Of a stretch of 64,000 nt of DNA, positions 51,835 through 64,000 are shown piece after piece. Source of the DNA: Capronia americana (lineage: Eukaryota; Ascomycota; Eurotiomycetes; Chaetothyriales; Herpotrichiellaceae); contig JADWQD010000003.1 of assembly GCA_016110215.1 (NCBI GenBank), forward strand, positions 3,348,001 to 3,412,000, read 5' to 3'. A model generated the notes under the pieces. It worked only from the letters and a program-made list of their open reading frames with translations, was not told the origin of the DNA and did no database searches. Every line of letters begins with the position of its first letter. Position 1 is the first letter of the stretch. The position numbers and the translations under genes are program-made.

Positions 51835-54800
51835 GTTGCAGATTGGGTTTTTAGAGTGGTAGAAGGCGGTGGACTGATCGAGCGTGGAGATATTTCCGCG
51901 TTGACGTTGAGGCGAGGCTGGTGCAGGTAACGAGGAAGCGGAAATAAGACTGGCAAGAGGGGAAAGTGAGCTGTGTGGCCAGTCGCATGCCGGGGAAAGC
52001 GACTTCTTCCGACGCCTGGGGGAAAAACCCGGGGCGGCCGGCTACTGGCCACAATGGACAGTACGGGGTAGGCCACGCAGGGCCACGGCAAAAGCCCCGG
52101 GTGCCAAGGCCAAGGTACCGTCGCTGGTACCCTATGCGCAGGTACAGTATTTGTAAATGAAGCTCTATGTGTCTATGTACATGCCTACGCAGTAGAGTCT
52201 GGGCCGCGACCTCCCAGCAGCATCTTCGAATGAACAGCCGGCGCCCATCCCGTCCCATCTCTTCCCATATATACCATCCCCTTTCCCGAAACTGATATTG
52301 ATCTGAGAAAACAGCCACGTTCCACTCACCATTGCGTCACGAACACATTGTCGAGCTGTACTCAATACCATTACCTTCATCCTTCCCGATCTGCCAGCTG
52401 TGGGTGCCATATCTTGCATCTCGCACGGTGCTCTAGAAAGAAGCGGCTTCTACGTGCGTCGATGCGATTTGCTGCATTCTCGTTGCCCTCCTCGCTCAAG
52501 TCTGCCGGACACGATGCCACATCACGAAGATCGTCTCGCCATGACACCCTCCCTTGATATTAAGCTTCAGCTGTTTCATTTGGTTTGGGGCGCCTTTCGA
52601 GTACGTATTCGGCTTGTGGCCTTGTAAATTTGCTGGTCCTTAAAAGACAGCAACCAACAAACGAGGAAGTTTTCAGGCCTCCTACGACATATTCCAAAAT
52701 CATCTCGGTCGTGGTGCCATTGCAGAGTACGCTTGTTCCGGAGAGTGCCTTGGAGAAAACCCATACCGTTGGGCCTTCTACGGCCAAGCGAAAGTTGCCG
52801 CCAAGGGTGGCCTGAAAGTCGGAATATCATGGAAATCCCAGTCATCATACGCACACCGACTCGACCCGACTCACATTCAAGTCGTCTCTGGTAGGGCGGC
52901 GAGACAACCACTCGCTCCTGTCGCCAAGGATTGCGGAATCGTCCAATTTGCCGACGTCACCCCTTTCACAGAAAGTCAAAGCGTTAGTGTTCGCAGGGGA
53001 CGTATTGAAGGACTGCTGGCTGGGTGGGTGGTGGTGGTGGTCAGTATGGGATTGGACGCTCCTGAATCATTCGAGAACACATGGCAAGACATGTTTTGTG
53101 ACATCGACGCCGCAACTTCTCTTGAGTCTTGGAGACACACAAAGGTTGCCGTCCGGTCCTGCCCCGGCCCTAATAATCCTCGATGCAGACACGCGACGAG
53201 CTGAAGTACCCCTGACCCATGTGTAAGTATCGTTCTTCCACAATTCGCGAACTGTAAGTACCTTGTACGGATGCTATACGGATTGATCTTGATGCCCTAG
53301 TGGTGGGGCCTGCAGGCACACCTGTGAAGGATTAGTTGAGCATCCGTCGAGGCCTGTCGTATGCAAGACTTGAACACGGCCAGAGTGATTGAGTTTCAAA
53401 ACGGGCGGGTATTCTTCGCGAAAACCCCCGTCTGTTTCGTAGAACGCCCCTTCCACCAAGACCTTGAGGCCTTTAGGGGTTGCATAAGTGCACATTGGCA
53501 GCATATTTCCATGGAAGCGTTCGGGGTCGTTGGTCAAACCATTGGCGGCAAATGGGAGGATCATTTGGCTTGATGAGTATTTCGCCGACTTTGGCTGTTA
53601 CTCCTTTGATCCCGCCAATGGGTGGGCGGCACGGCGAGTTGATGAGATACCGCTCGCCGAGTGCAGAACCCCCTACCATGTTGAGAAGAGCCCCATGGCT
53701 TCCCCACCCCCTTTTACATCGCACCACATGCGAACGACATGTGGCCCAACGCACTGCGCATCGACGATGAAGCTTCTCGTGCAGCCTGCGACAGGTGTGT
53801 CTCGCTCCCAGCGGTTGCATGTTCAGTAGGATTCTTCCAACAGGCAATCGAGCACCGTGGAATGGGTCTGCACATCCTTGAGGAAGAGCATGGGCCCTCC
53901 TGCGAAAGGAGAGCGTATAAGTACGGACAGTGACGAAACAGCCAATCCATCACAAGAATTGATCTCCGCAAAAGTTGAACCGACGACACCCACCCAGTGG
54001 TCGACAAGCATGGTACAGTCAAGAATCAATCTCGCCCTCGAGTCGGTAGCGACCAGCCACACCGTTGACCAATCTCTCGATCCTCGGAACCCGGGACAGC
54101 CATCCTGATCGTTGGCGTGTCTGGAGTGCTGCAGGTCCCGTATCAGTAAAATATCAGTCACCAATAAATGGAGCTTCAGGCCCAGAAGCATCTGATTTTC
54201 CGAAGGATCACCAAGCCTGGCGTCCGCATCCTTTCCGCCTCGACGTGCCCCTAGAGACTGGAAGGGAGTTGATGCGTTTCTCCGTCCAGCTACTTGGGGG
54301 GCCAACCAGAACTGCTCGAGCCGTCTTGATCCTCTCGATGTGCAGACGGACATGTGCATTGGAGGGGTGGGTATTTTTCCAGCAAAGGCGGCAGCATCCA
54401 AACTCTTGGAATTCATGGACTCGGCGCGTGCCCGAAGCTGACATAAGGCCCGCCAGGACAAGGATGGGAAGGACTTTTGCTGATCCCAAACTATTGCCGC
54501 CCTGTGCCAGCGGGCGTTGGGATTTCCCTGGGAGCGCGATCAACCACGCATTGCGTCTGCAGGATCATTTGGAATATGACCCGGGGAATATGCGGCCGAC
54601 AAGCAGCCCCCATCTCCCGATCTAGCCCTACGATGAGCTGTCTTTCTTTCGTTCTCGACCCTGTGCACAGTACTGGACGCAGTAGGACCTGCGGCCCAGG
54701 CAGACTTCGCAGGACTCTTGGCCTAGCCCTCACCCAAGGTTGCACGTTTCGGGGCCAGGTATTCTTTCTGCACGCGTGGCATGTTGGGAGACAGACAGCT

Positions 54801-57800
54801 CTACCCTCCTCACCTTGACTACGCCCGTAGGGGAAATACCAGGGGGGCCAGACTTTCGTGATTGGAGAGTCGTCGTGGTGACTTTCCCATGAGTTTGTCG
54901 CTGATCGAAGATCCCTGGTCAAATCCTTCAAACTGTTACCCGAATTCAGGGATGTCCAAAGGAGGAGGATGGAAGAGATCTACAGTCCCGCGACGAGATG
55001 CAAATCGCATTTCACATACGCACCTTCTAGGCTGCGAACGGGTCCATTTCAAGACCTAATAAGCCAAGGGAGGACATCCACCACATTAGGTCGAGCGATG
55101 GTTGGGACTGGAGTAAGGTAAATTGCAAGCGTTTGGACTGCCTAAGGTACGAGTACTTGCCGACAAGAAGGAGAGACATCCAGTGTGTCCTTATCGTCAC
55201 CTCGTATTCTGCAACTGCCGGCGCCCCATCACTTCCCACAGCTGCGATGACCTCTCGTTCTTGAAGGAATGGTAAGGGGCCGCGAGCTGCAAGACGGGCA
55301 GTTCTGGCCACTCCAGACGACCCCTTGATCAACGACCCCCTTTACTTATATTGCAGACCTGCTGGCATTAGAGTTTGGGCGACAAGTGTCCTAGCATGGT
55401 GCATGATTCTAGAATGTCGGGGATTCAAGCTCACGCCCTGAAGGCTATCTCTTGGCAGCCCCTTACAGTGCCAGCCTGGTATATGTATGCACGATGTAGC
55501 GACATCCCATGGCGTGTTGAGAGAGCTTGGGTGTTCCAGGTCACTGGTCCTGCACGCCTCGGGCGGAAGCAGAGATGCATGTTGTTTGACCATCGATCAC
55601 CAGGGTCGGCTAGGTAAACGGCAGATGGGATTGGCGTGTGAGCAGCCTCAAGTTCCTGAATGGGCTAAGGCCGTAACGAACACGCGAGCGACCAGGTCGG
55701 AGCCGGACGTCCAATAGGCAAGGTCGTTTGAACATACGTAAGCGAAGCAAGTCATCTCAGGAGCGTCGCGGGTTGTGGAGGTGAACGCAGGGCTGAGATT
55801 TGCTGATTGGTTCGTTCACAGGCGCAATTCTTTGAGCAGCCCATGCTGGGTTCTTTGGAAAATCCGTAATGGCCCCCATTCAGATTCCATATCCCGGCCG
55901 CAAGTACCGAGGCTTCATTGGGTGCTGACTCCTACATATCTCCACGCAACCACTAGACTCTGGCAAATAGAAAGCTGTTATCCTGCTACCAGAAAAGGAA
56001 TGAAACACTTCAACCTTCGCGGATGATTGGGGACACAGTACCCACTAGGCTCCTTGTCGCAGAAGAGGAGGCTGATGGCCAGAAGTCTAGGAGAATGTAC
56101 TGGCACGCTGCCAAGGCTCCCTGCGTTCTTCTTCTGGAAGGTGTCGAAGGCTAGTGTAACAACTCTCGGCGAACACCTGGGGAGGACCCGGCAAACGTGC
56201 AGCGTACGTTCAACTGCCGCTCGGGGTTACAAGGACGCAAGGATGCCAGTGTTCCTGACAGCCTCCAGAATAATCGAAAACTGTGGGAGATTGCAAGGTG
56301 AGTACTGTGGATGGTAACCATGGCCAACCGCCGTTAGCTTGTGGGCAACCGGCAATACCCATCCTCGTACAATAGCACACACCTTTATTTTTGGTGGCCT
56401 TTGTCATCTGTATTGAGGGCGATGCAGGGTGGGCGATCATAAAGCTTGTCCGACCGCTGGGCTGCAGCCACACCACCGCAAGCCTGAGGCACCGTTAGAC
56501 TCGCCGGGGACTCCCATAACCGGATTAGTGGGATGCCAACCAGTGGCTGATTCCACCATCTTGGTTGTTTTCGGTACTGGGCGTCCCTAGGGCTGAAGAC
56601 AATGTGGAGCATCGGGAAACAAAGCAAAGCCATTGGCGGAAAAGGTGATGGGGACTGCTTTGCTCGATCTGGAAGTCGGATGACAGGGGTGGCTTGTGGT
56701 GACTTCTCTTGCTCCATCCATACGGTACATTACTGGGTCCAGTACGCTCCAGGGGCCTGTGCTCCCGCAGATATTCGGCCAGGAAACGTTTGGCCGGTCG
56801 TCTCGATACAACGATGAGAAGTTAGCCCTGCCATGTAACCGAAGCCACTGAGCGGGAGCAACCTCCTACGCTCAAGCGCCGATGTTCTTGTGGTGGCTAA
56901 ACCGGCAGAGGACAATCGGCCGGCTTGTGAATTTAAGCAATGCTTGATTTCAAATTGGTGAAATTGGGGCCCCTGTGATGCCGCAGTAACTTTACAAGTC
57001 GCTGCTTTGGAGGTTGTTGTGCCCCAAAGGGAGGTAGGTGGTTCGACCTGCCACACGATGATCCAGTGCGTCCAAGCAATGTGTGCAGCCAGCATCCAAT
57101 TAAGGTCCACATGAGCTGACCGCCTTACTGGGCATCGTTGATGACTTTGTCCTTTGCCCCAGCACCTTCATGTAACGTTGAAGAATCTGGAGATTGTCCT
57201 TTTGCAACCAGGCGCCCAGCTTGTCTCCACCTTGGGTAATCCAACCCGTCGGTATCCAGTAGATGAGCTTCAATCCCGAGCCGGGTATGGAATAATCGAA
57301 ACCCACCATTGGCTGTTTACCTAACCACTGCCTGGAGGACAGTGACTGCTCGATTGAGAAGGTGCGATCGCTTGAGCGGATCCGGCTGACGAGGGTGTCG
57401 ACTGCTACGGTACACTATGGACAATTGTCAACATGGCTCCATATGGAAGCTCAGTACGCGTGTCCAAAAGAGAACGGCGACGGTGACAAAGGTCCACTCA
57501 CTGAGCCAGGAAGCAGTGCACCCGTGCCCAGCAGGGTAGAGGAGTGTCCGCGGCTACAGCACCAACCTGCTCATGGTCCCTTATCGATAGGGCACCTGAA
57601 CAACTGCTCTTAGGAGCGGGCGCAGTCACCGAGTCGCCGTAGCACACCATGGACGGCGTTTGCAATTCCCGTATTGTGGTATAATCGTCTCGTGGGGCGT
57701 ATTGCAACTGCACTGTCGCGCCAGAGCTTCCCCGAAGCCCCGTCACCCCAACATAGACCAGCCATCCATAAAAAGATGAAACTGTAGTGGCTGGTGCGGT

Positions 57801-59792
57801 CTGTCTGCGGCTATGTTTGGAAGCAGGATGATTAGCGCTGGCTGGCAGAATATTGTTGTAACGAAGCATGCCTCTACACGTCTGCAGCGAAGGATAGTGC
57901 ACGATCACCAATCATCACTGGGGAATTATCACGTCGCCGGCCATGTCATGAGAAAGAAGTGTTGCTTGGATGGCCTGATGTGAGGGGCTCGGTGAGTTGG
58001 ATGTGAGGCAACCGCGCACAGCGAAAATCATCCAATCAAACGTCATCGGGAAAAGGTTGAATATGAAATTTGGCAGGAAATAGGCTATTAATCATCAATA
58101 GATTTGGCATGAGAAGAAGGCATTATGTCGATGGCCGCAGGCTCTGGTAGAAACCGTTGCGTGATCAACCGCGAAATGAATAATTGCTCAAACTCTGCTG
58201 AGTACACACTCATTTGCATAGGCAGTGCGGATGCGGGTGCAGGCGGCATCAGTTCACCGTGGATAAGCTGCCGCGCACATCTGCGACCGTGTACAGGCAG
58301 AGATCCTCGGTAGATCTAGATGATCTAGAAGCGGTAGGTGCCCTACAGGAGCTGCGCGATTTGGCTGAGGCCCGAAAGCCATTGCCCTATGTAATCAGAT
58401 AACCGCGGGTGTCACAGGCGTGTGGATTGCTGCCGCTGTCGCTCTGGTCTCGTATGGTACCTCGTTCACCAGCACCCTAAGAGGGGTGTGCTGGTGGGGG
58501 CTGAAACACCTGCCAGGCACCTCGACAGCATGGCCGGGAGCAAGTTTGATGAGACAGTGTGATTATGGAATGATTCTACCGGGGAAGCAAATGGGGTGCT
58601 ATGGATCGACGCATTTCAAGAGGGATATTGCTCAATTGGTACTGTGTACGCCAAGCTCGTTCTTTAGTAAGGACAGCGGGGCCCTCGGGCACTTAGTTAG
58701 GCGAATGAATCGAGGGTCCGAAAAGGGAAGAGTTGCAGGGCGTCGGATTCGCATTTGAGGCCGACCGAGGCACACTAGGGCTGGGAACAGGGCTGCCCGA
58801 ACCAGGAAATGGAACGAAGAACATAGGCGGAATATGAGCGGGAGCACCATAGCATCCCAAACGGGCAGCGTAGGGAAACGCAACCAACACGAGATCGCAA
58901 CAGTACGAAGTACGCAGCAGGTCATATGAAGCCATGGGGGGATGCCCGAACGGGGTGACGCAGCGGTGTTTTGCGTGCGTATTCTCCTTCTTGGGCCTGC
59001 GTTGCTGTTCTGGTCGGGGCACAGGCGTCTCGCAGGCACCGCCGAGGCCCGCAGGAGCAGGAGCCGCTGGGCGTGTGGAACTCTCTGAGCAACGGCGGGC
59101 GGACAATATCGGGAGCCCTCGAGTGGCCGTTTTGACGCTGGACTTCACCGACATTCAAGGCAGCGGGAGCTCAGAGCAGCAAGCGCCTAACGTGTTTCCG
59201 GCTAGGCTCGCGGCAGGGGCGCAGTGCCTTACGACGTTGCACCTGTTCTCAAAGTTATTTCCGTAGCCTCTCCCCGGCTCTCACTCGCCGCAGTCTCGCT
59301 CTTCAGCTCCTCTTCCAACGAAGTGGATCGACCCGCCCGCAGCCACCCCTGCCCCTCGAGCCACTACCCGGAGCGGTGACAAACATTCCTTGCTCGTCCT
59401 TCTCCCCCCTGTCCTCCCGCGACGCCGCTGGCTGGAGCTACATGGTTACCTGGCAGGCAAAGGTAACAGGTGGTTGATTCCATGCACATGTGGCTCCAAA
59501 CGCTCAAGAGGTGGAGTCGGACGCACACCCCCCGGTTGAACTTTTGTGACTGCCACCACTATGCTCTCTTGGGGAAAGCCGTAATTTATGTTATATCAAG
59601 GGACGAACGTTTGGGGCGTCCCGTTGCATTGTCTCGTGAATATATGATTGACTACAAGCGTCCCTGATCGGATATCTTTTTAAGTATCCAACCACACCCT
59701 CACCATTCTTCCCACCCTTCTTCCTCCTCGCTCTCAACATCCAGGTCGACATTCACTTGCTTCGCTTAACATCTACCACGCCTCTCGACACC
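51835..59792. other. 8 kb without an intact gene; possible gene relics
   Basis: This region lies between two regulator genes. Short frames in shifting phases carry protein-like patches, such as GLKLIYWIPTGWITQGGDKL (minus, about 57270-57190), DYSGGCQEHWHPCVLVTP (minus, about 56270-56215) and FHGNMLPMCTYATPKGLKVL (minus, about 53510-53450). No continuous or spliceable gene can be built from them. Base composition is not TA-rich, so strong repeat-induced point mutation is not evident. The region may be a decayed gene region, but I cannot name the parent genes. Confidence 0.4.
58250..58758 (+). pseudogene. Possible frameshifted relic of a membrane protein gene
   Basis: A frame ending at a TAA (58400-58402) reads SSVDLDDLEAVGALQELRDL then AEARKPLPYVIR. 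One phase over, reading continues across that stop as ITAGVTGVWIAAAVALVSYG, a membrane segment, and stays open to 58758. An acidic helix followed by a short linker and a membrane helix is a sensible protein layout, so a single-base frameshift in an old gene is the simplest reading. No start codon, homologue or function is known, and chance cannot be excluded. Confidence 0.3.
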
Positions 59793-60858
59793 ATGCATCG
59801 GAGCCAGAGTTACTCCTATCCCCAGCCCACCATGGCTGGCCACTCGCGATATGCTTCAACACACGCCAGCAGCTCCGCCTTCAGTGCATCTGCCAACCCC
59901 AATGAGGACTGGACAAAGATCTCAGACTTGGCCGAGAGACGCCGGATCCAAAATCGGATCGCTCAGGTACGTCTCCTTCACAGTAGTGCTGGGAGGTAGT
60001 TTTTAATGGACGTGTTAGCGAAACTACCGCAAGAAGCTCAAGAGAAGACTCGAAGACTTGGAACGCCGCGCCGGATCATCGTCTGCTTCTCCAGAACAAC
60101 AACACTCAGAACTAGCCACGACGCCGGCCAAGGAAATCTCGCAGAAGCAATCTCAGACCATGGCTCGCCAGTCCTCCAGATCAAGCGTGTCGCGCGACAT
60201 TACGAGGGCGTCGCCAGAGATCTTGCCTTTAGACGACCACTCCTCGCTTTTTGACACACCGGCCGGGCGCCACCTGTCCATTCACTCCCAGCCAGCATTC
60301 ACATTCTCGTCATATCCTCCAACCACGGCATATCTCCAGTACGAACACCAACAGCACCCCACGTACGAAAACACCACCAACTACTTCTCCAGCTATCCTT
60401 ATCCCGGTGAAGTCTCATCGTCGAGTCTGCCGCCCACGCTCCCAGCAATGCTTCCCACTGCCTACGGGAAGCAGGATCACCTGTTCGGAGACGACGACAT
60501 GTTAAGTCCATTCAGCATGAACTATGCTTCTCTGGCCGGCCTTGAAATGCCCTCGCACCAGGCATATTCAGGGGCAAGTTCTCATGTAAATCCCACCGCT
60601 TTCTTCTCTCGTTCATATTCCAGCCCACACATCTGAGCAGCACAAGAAGACCTCTGGCGGCTCAATCCCAACCATCGGCTCCAATTACCACTATTACCAG
60701 CTCAAATGCTGACTTCCTCTGGTTAGACACCACCGCTCACAGATCCATACTCGATGGATTCGGCACGCAACTCGCCCAGCTACTTCGACGTACCGCTCAC
60801 GCCGGTGTCGAGGACGGCGAGCCCCAACATTCATTTATTCGACATCACCTGCAGTTGA
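59793..60858 (+). CDS. Small fungal bZIP transcription factor
   Basis: Exons 59793-59966, 60019-60585 and 60727-60858; introns are 52 and 141 nt; the protein is 290 aa. The basic region is formed across intron 1: LAERRRIQNRIAQ joined to RNYRKKLKRRLEDLE, matching the NxxAQxxxR DNA-contact pattern of AP-1/Yap-like factors. Only a short leucine-zipper-like helix follows, as in several fungal stress and secondary-metabolism bZIPs. The rest is Ser/Pro/Tyr-rich. The third exon is inferred from the protein-like frame TPPLTDPYSMDSARNSPSYF.., a GTAAAT donor, a TGCTGAC branch point and a TTAG acceptor in matching phase. If intron 2 is kept, translation ends at 60636 and gives 263 aa with a different C-terminus. 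Targets unknown. Confidence 0.85.
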
Positions 60859-62055
60859 TCTCCGATCATTGTCGAGGTTCATGTTGCGATTGGGAAGCAT
60901 GGTCACTCGTTCTTGATATGCCGGCACCGCGACAGGTGCCGCAGGATTGCATGAGAGGCTCAGCACGTCTGAGAAACTGCTCTGCGGCGTTTGGTCATGT
61001 CCAGCGACGGTGGCAATTGTTACTGTTTATTTTACGATCACCATTGGCTACACGCCAATTAATGGGGAGGCACTTAGATCACAGGAAAAGCCCTTCGATG
61101 GGCAGGCAAGGATGGGAGCGAAACTGCAAAAAGCCGGTTCGTTGCTGTTGGGGCACACCACCTGTAGTTTTAGCAGCGAAAAGAGACGGAGAGGCGGTGA
61201 CATGGCAGAAACATCACCGACATTGCTGGAGTCCGAAGGTGGACGTCTAGATCCAGATTACTGTGTACAAGGAGCACTAGTTTGCAGAATATCAACACAG
61301 CGCTTGTGCGTGTGACCAAACAAATGTCTGATCTCTCCTTTCTCTTTTCCACTGTGAACCCTATCCTCCGCTCAAGCGCTCAGATACTACGGTGTAGATA
61401 GCAAACGACCCGCCGACGTCGAGCGCGTTCAGCTCTGCGACAGGGCTGAACACGGCAAGTGAACAAGGCGACCTGTAGGGTCGAGCGAGGGTGGGGGAGC
61501 GTGCAGATGGAACGTCGAGGAATGGCCGCCACCGCAGGGCCAGCTGCCTCTCCTCGCTCCTCTCTCCATGCGGTTTAGCCGGATGCATAGGGCCCTGCGC
61601 CAAAATTCCTCACAGCGAGCAAGACGCGACCGCCAGACACGAGGGTCGCCGAATCAGTCGACAGGAAGCGCCTTCCCGAGCTGGTGCAGCCGTCTTCGCG
61701 GTGTTCTAGCTCGTGCGAGCGTGCTTCAGAAGGAGCTTGATTACATGCCCCAGCAGCTGCGAAGGATGCGTGCCCCTGAACAACACACAGCGTCGACAGA
61801 AATCTAGAATTAGGGCTGTTACAGGGACGACGCACGCGCGAATCCTGCCGGTCCATTTTGCCGGATTGCATCTCTTTTCAAATCGCAGCCACGGGCCATG
61901 GACCAGCCAGACCAGCCAGGCCAGCTTGGCCAGCGTCAAGTGCTATTTGGGCGGAATACGTAAGCGGTGGTTTATTTTCGATCGCAAGCTCCAGCGCCAC
62001 TTGACCCCCTTTGTAATAGGATTGCCTTGCGGCGTGGCGCAATTCTGCCAATTAG
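60859..62055. other. Intergenic region between bZIP and CIA30-domain genes
   Basis: About 1.2 kb. It is expected to include the promoter, and perhaps a first exon, of the CIA30 gene. Frames here are short and show no motif. Confidence 0.4.
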
Positions 62056-62918
62056 GGAAACAGATACGTGCTAATTCCATGGCTCTGGCGTAGGGGCTGG
62101 CACTGCAATCAATGGACCTCCGTCGACGACAGCGTCCGTGGCGGTCAATCAAAGGTGCGGTGCTCTCCTAGACCCTCGTCTCGATGCGCAATATTCGCCC
62201 TGGTGGTGTCGTTGTGGTGGCCGCTTTTGCGGGCTACATGATGCTGGGATGGCGTCGCACAATGTCCGCAAAACTGATTCGAGTGTATACAGTCCTATCT
62301 GGAGAGCAGTGGCGCGGGCGTCTGCTTCGGTGGCATCCTCGACATCCAATCTCTCGGCGGGGCTGGGTTTGCCTCGCAGCGTGTTGCCGGGCCAGATCGA
62401 CACTGGGACTTGTCTCGCTTCTCAGGACTCGAGGTCTCGCTCGACCCTCTACAATCCGACGAAAATGTCTACACGCTGATCCTCAAGGACGAGACCCTAC
62501 TTGGTGATCCACGCAGCGGCCGCGAACGGTCGACGGTCTCTTGGGAATTTGACTTCACCAAGGCGAGATGTCGTCCGCAATCGAACGGCCGCTCCTCGCC
62601 AGTTGGCACCTCTGGGTTCTTCGTGCCGTGGGACCACTTTAAACCCACATACCGTGGCAAACGGTGCGAAGATCCCAGGAGTCTGGACGTGGGCGACATC
62701 AAGGGAGTCAGCATCATGATCAGAAGGTGGGCTGGTTGGCTCGCTGGGGTGATTCGTCACAGCTGACAGAGACCAGCTTCTTCGGGTCCCAACAAGGGGA
62801 ATTCCGCTTGCGCATCATTTCCATTGTTGCGACCTCGTCCCCAGAGCTCCCAGAACCGTCTCCCACGGTGGCGAGCAACCCGCACGAACACGGTGGGGTG
62901 GCCACAGGCGTCTCCTGA
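62056..62918 (+). CDS. Stand-alone CIA30 (NDUFAF1-like) domain protein, 5' end unresolved
   Basis: Supported exons are about 62056-62154, 62293-62726 and 62777-62918; introns are 138 nt (GTGCGG..ACAG) and 50 nt (GTGGGC..CCAG); the coding part is 225 residues. Core signatures occur in order: WTSVDDSVRGGQS, SYLES, GGILDIQSLGGAGFASQR, HWDLSRFSGLEVSL, YTLILKD, FFVPWDHFKPTYRG, DIKGVSIMIR and SFFGSQQGEFRLRIISI. This is the domain of complex I intermediate-associated protein 30, a galactose-binding-like fold; fungi carry several short paralogues whose role outside complex I assembly is unclear. The splice between MIR and SFFG is certain. No ATG lies in frame after the stop at 62053-62055, so an upstream exon exists or the start has been lost. 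The tail (about 35 residues) is Pro/Ser-rich. Confidence 0.8.
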
Positions 62919-64000
62919 CGAGACAAGAGGAGGCCGGCCTATCGTTTCGGGAGATGGCTCGGGGGGCAAAACATGAAGAGAGGCAGCGACTCGCCGTCAC
63001 CTTGCCCTAAAGTCGAAAGTGTTTGCCCAGCAACGCCCGTAAATTTCGCCATCGGCCGATTCCCATGGTGCGCAAGCAAACACGAACGCAATAAGCCGCA
63101 CGACCAAGTCTCTTGGGGCCCTACCGTTGGACATTTCAGCAGCGGTGACAGGTTAGTCATTGCCATCTTGGTCATGGGGAACGCGAAAGGGCCGTGTTGA
63201 ACTTGCCAATAGCGCTGTCGAAGCAACTCCTCTCGTCAGTGCCAGGTGCCTCTCCCGTGGCTGAGTAAGGTCATCATGTCCACTCCTCGATGCTCCCAAG
63301 CAAAAGGACATGTCCGCAAAGGGACGATCTGAGTTGTCGCAATGGCGCTGGTTTGCCGGTTCGACTGCCTTCGAGTCTTGTGCACATCTCAAGGCCTCGT
63401 GCGGTGAGCAGGGCTGGGCTACTGTGCATCCCATGCGGCTTTGCGTTACAAGCGCGATTCAGCCTTTCGCCAAAGTCACATACGCCCTCGCTGCTGGCTA
63501 CCAGGAATGGTAACTCTAAGTTGGAGCCAATGGGCTGACATGCTGCACTTGGCACAGCCCTACGGTATGTGCGCGGGCCGTGACGTCGTGTCGTCGTCTG
63601 GCGGGATTACACGTTGCGAACCTTCTCAAATGCGCTTTAAGGCCGTGCTGGACATAAGAGAGGCCTTGGTCTACGCAGTAGGAGATACCGTCCTGGCATT
63701 CTGGAAGAGGCAACTCCCCCAGCGAGGAAAAGACGGTACAATACTGCAATACTGTCACGTTCTACCTATCTCCGTCGGCTGGGCAGGAGATGGAGATTAC
63801 ACTCTGCCGCCGATGATAATCCTATGTGCTGTACTGTATACGGAGATTCGTAAATGCCTCAGGCGGCTCTACTGGGCGTGACCGTGGGTGCGTCGTTCAC
63901 GGATGCAGATAGACCTGAAGGTATCTGTGGTCCACTACGGGGGGGTCCTTTGTCGCATCTTGCATGAACGTGCGTGTCGGACTCTGCATTAACGGTCGAC
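62919..64000. other. Right end of the window, no supported gene
   Basis: Overlapping frames of up to 146 codons are present on both strands, but none contains a recognisable motif. A gene running off the right edge cannot be excluded. Confidence 0.4.

Noticed and set aside
53823..54461. 212-codon minus-strand frame
   Set aside because: No recognisable domain, and an equally long frame exists on the opposite strand. Kept only as part of the possible relic region.
51835..59792. Repeat-induced point mutation (RIP) of a transposon as the cause of the gene-free region
   Set aside because: Base composition is near the window average, with no TpA excess visible by eye and no terminal repeats found.
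63441..63881. 146-codon plus-strand frame near the right edge
   Set aside because: No motif or conserved pattern could be recognised.

Overview
The window comes from the nuclear genome of a filamentous ascomycete (Pezizomycotina). The evidence is short spliceosomal introns (about 45-150 nt, GT..AG with CTAAC/CTGAC-like branch points), Zn2Cys6 regulators, a UvsC/Rad51 with fungal intron layout, and hemicellulases. A Eurotiomycete-type or related saprophyte is my best guess, but this is inference only. I support 21 protein-coding genes, most with exon structures worked out base by base. There are no rRNA genes, no supportable tRNAs and no CRISPR arrays.

Left part (1-21 kb): the 3' end of a transcription-factor-like gene; vacuolar endopolyphosphatase PPN1 (+); ESCRT-II subunit VPS25 (+); the multi-BRCT genome-stability scaffold Brc1/Rtt107 (-); a peroxisomal MpaH/Lpx1-like alpha/beta hydrolase (+); a large membrane protein of unknown function (-); a divergent pair of a Zn2Cys6 regulator (-) and a short-chain dehydrogenase (+); and dipeptidyl peptidase III (+).

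Hemicellulose module (20.7-24.6 kb): a CE5 acetylxylan esterase (-) and a GH11 endoxylanase (+) are divergently transcribed around a 1.9 kb promoter region. That region holds three GGCTAAA-type XlnR/Xyr1 sites. The xylanase gene carries complementary tetranucleotide microsatellites in intron 2 and just downstream of its stop.

Middle (25-42 kb): a PhoD-like phosphatase (-) whose TAG stop is followed by an unusually long in-frame open extension; Rad51 (-) with a cluster of MBF-type ACGCG cores upstream; a BAHD-type acyltransferase (-); a 5.3 kb gene-poor stretch; and the ER-vacuole tether Mdm1 (+).

Right part (42-64 kb): a Baeyer-Villiger-type flavin monooxygenase (-) divergent from a JmjC/cupin-like oxygenase (+); casein kinase II beta (-); a Zn2Cys6 regulator (-) whose zinc finger is assembled from three exons, one only 15 nt; about 8 kb without an intact gene; a small bZIP factor (+) with an alternative 3' end; and a stand-alone CIA30-domain protein (+) whose start cannot be found. 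Several oxidative or acyl-transfer enzymes and regulators are present, but there is no PKS, NRPS or terpene synthase, so this is not a conventional biosynthetic cluster.
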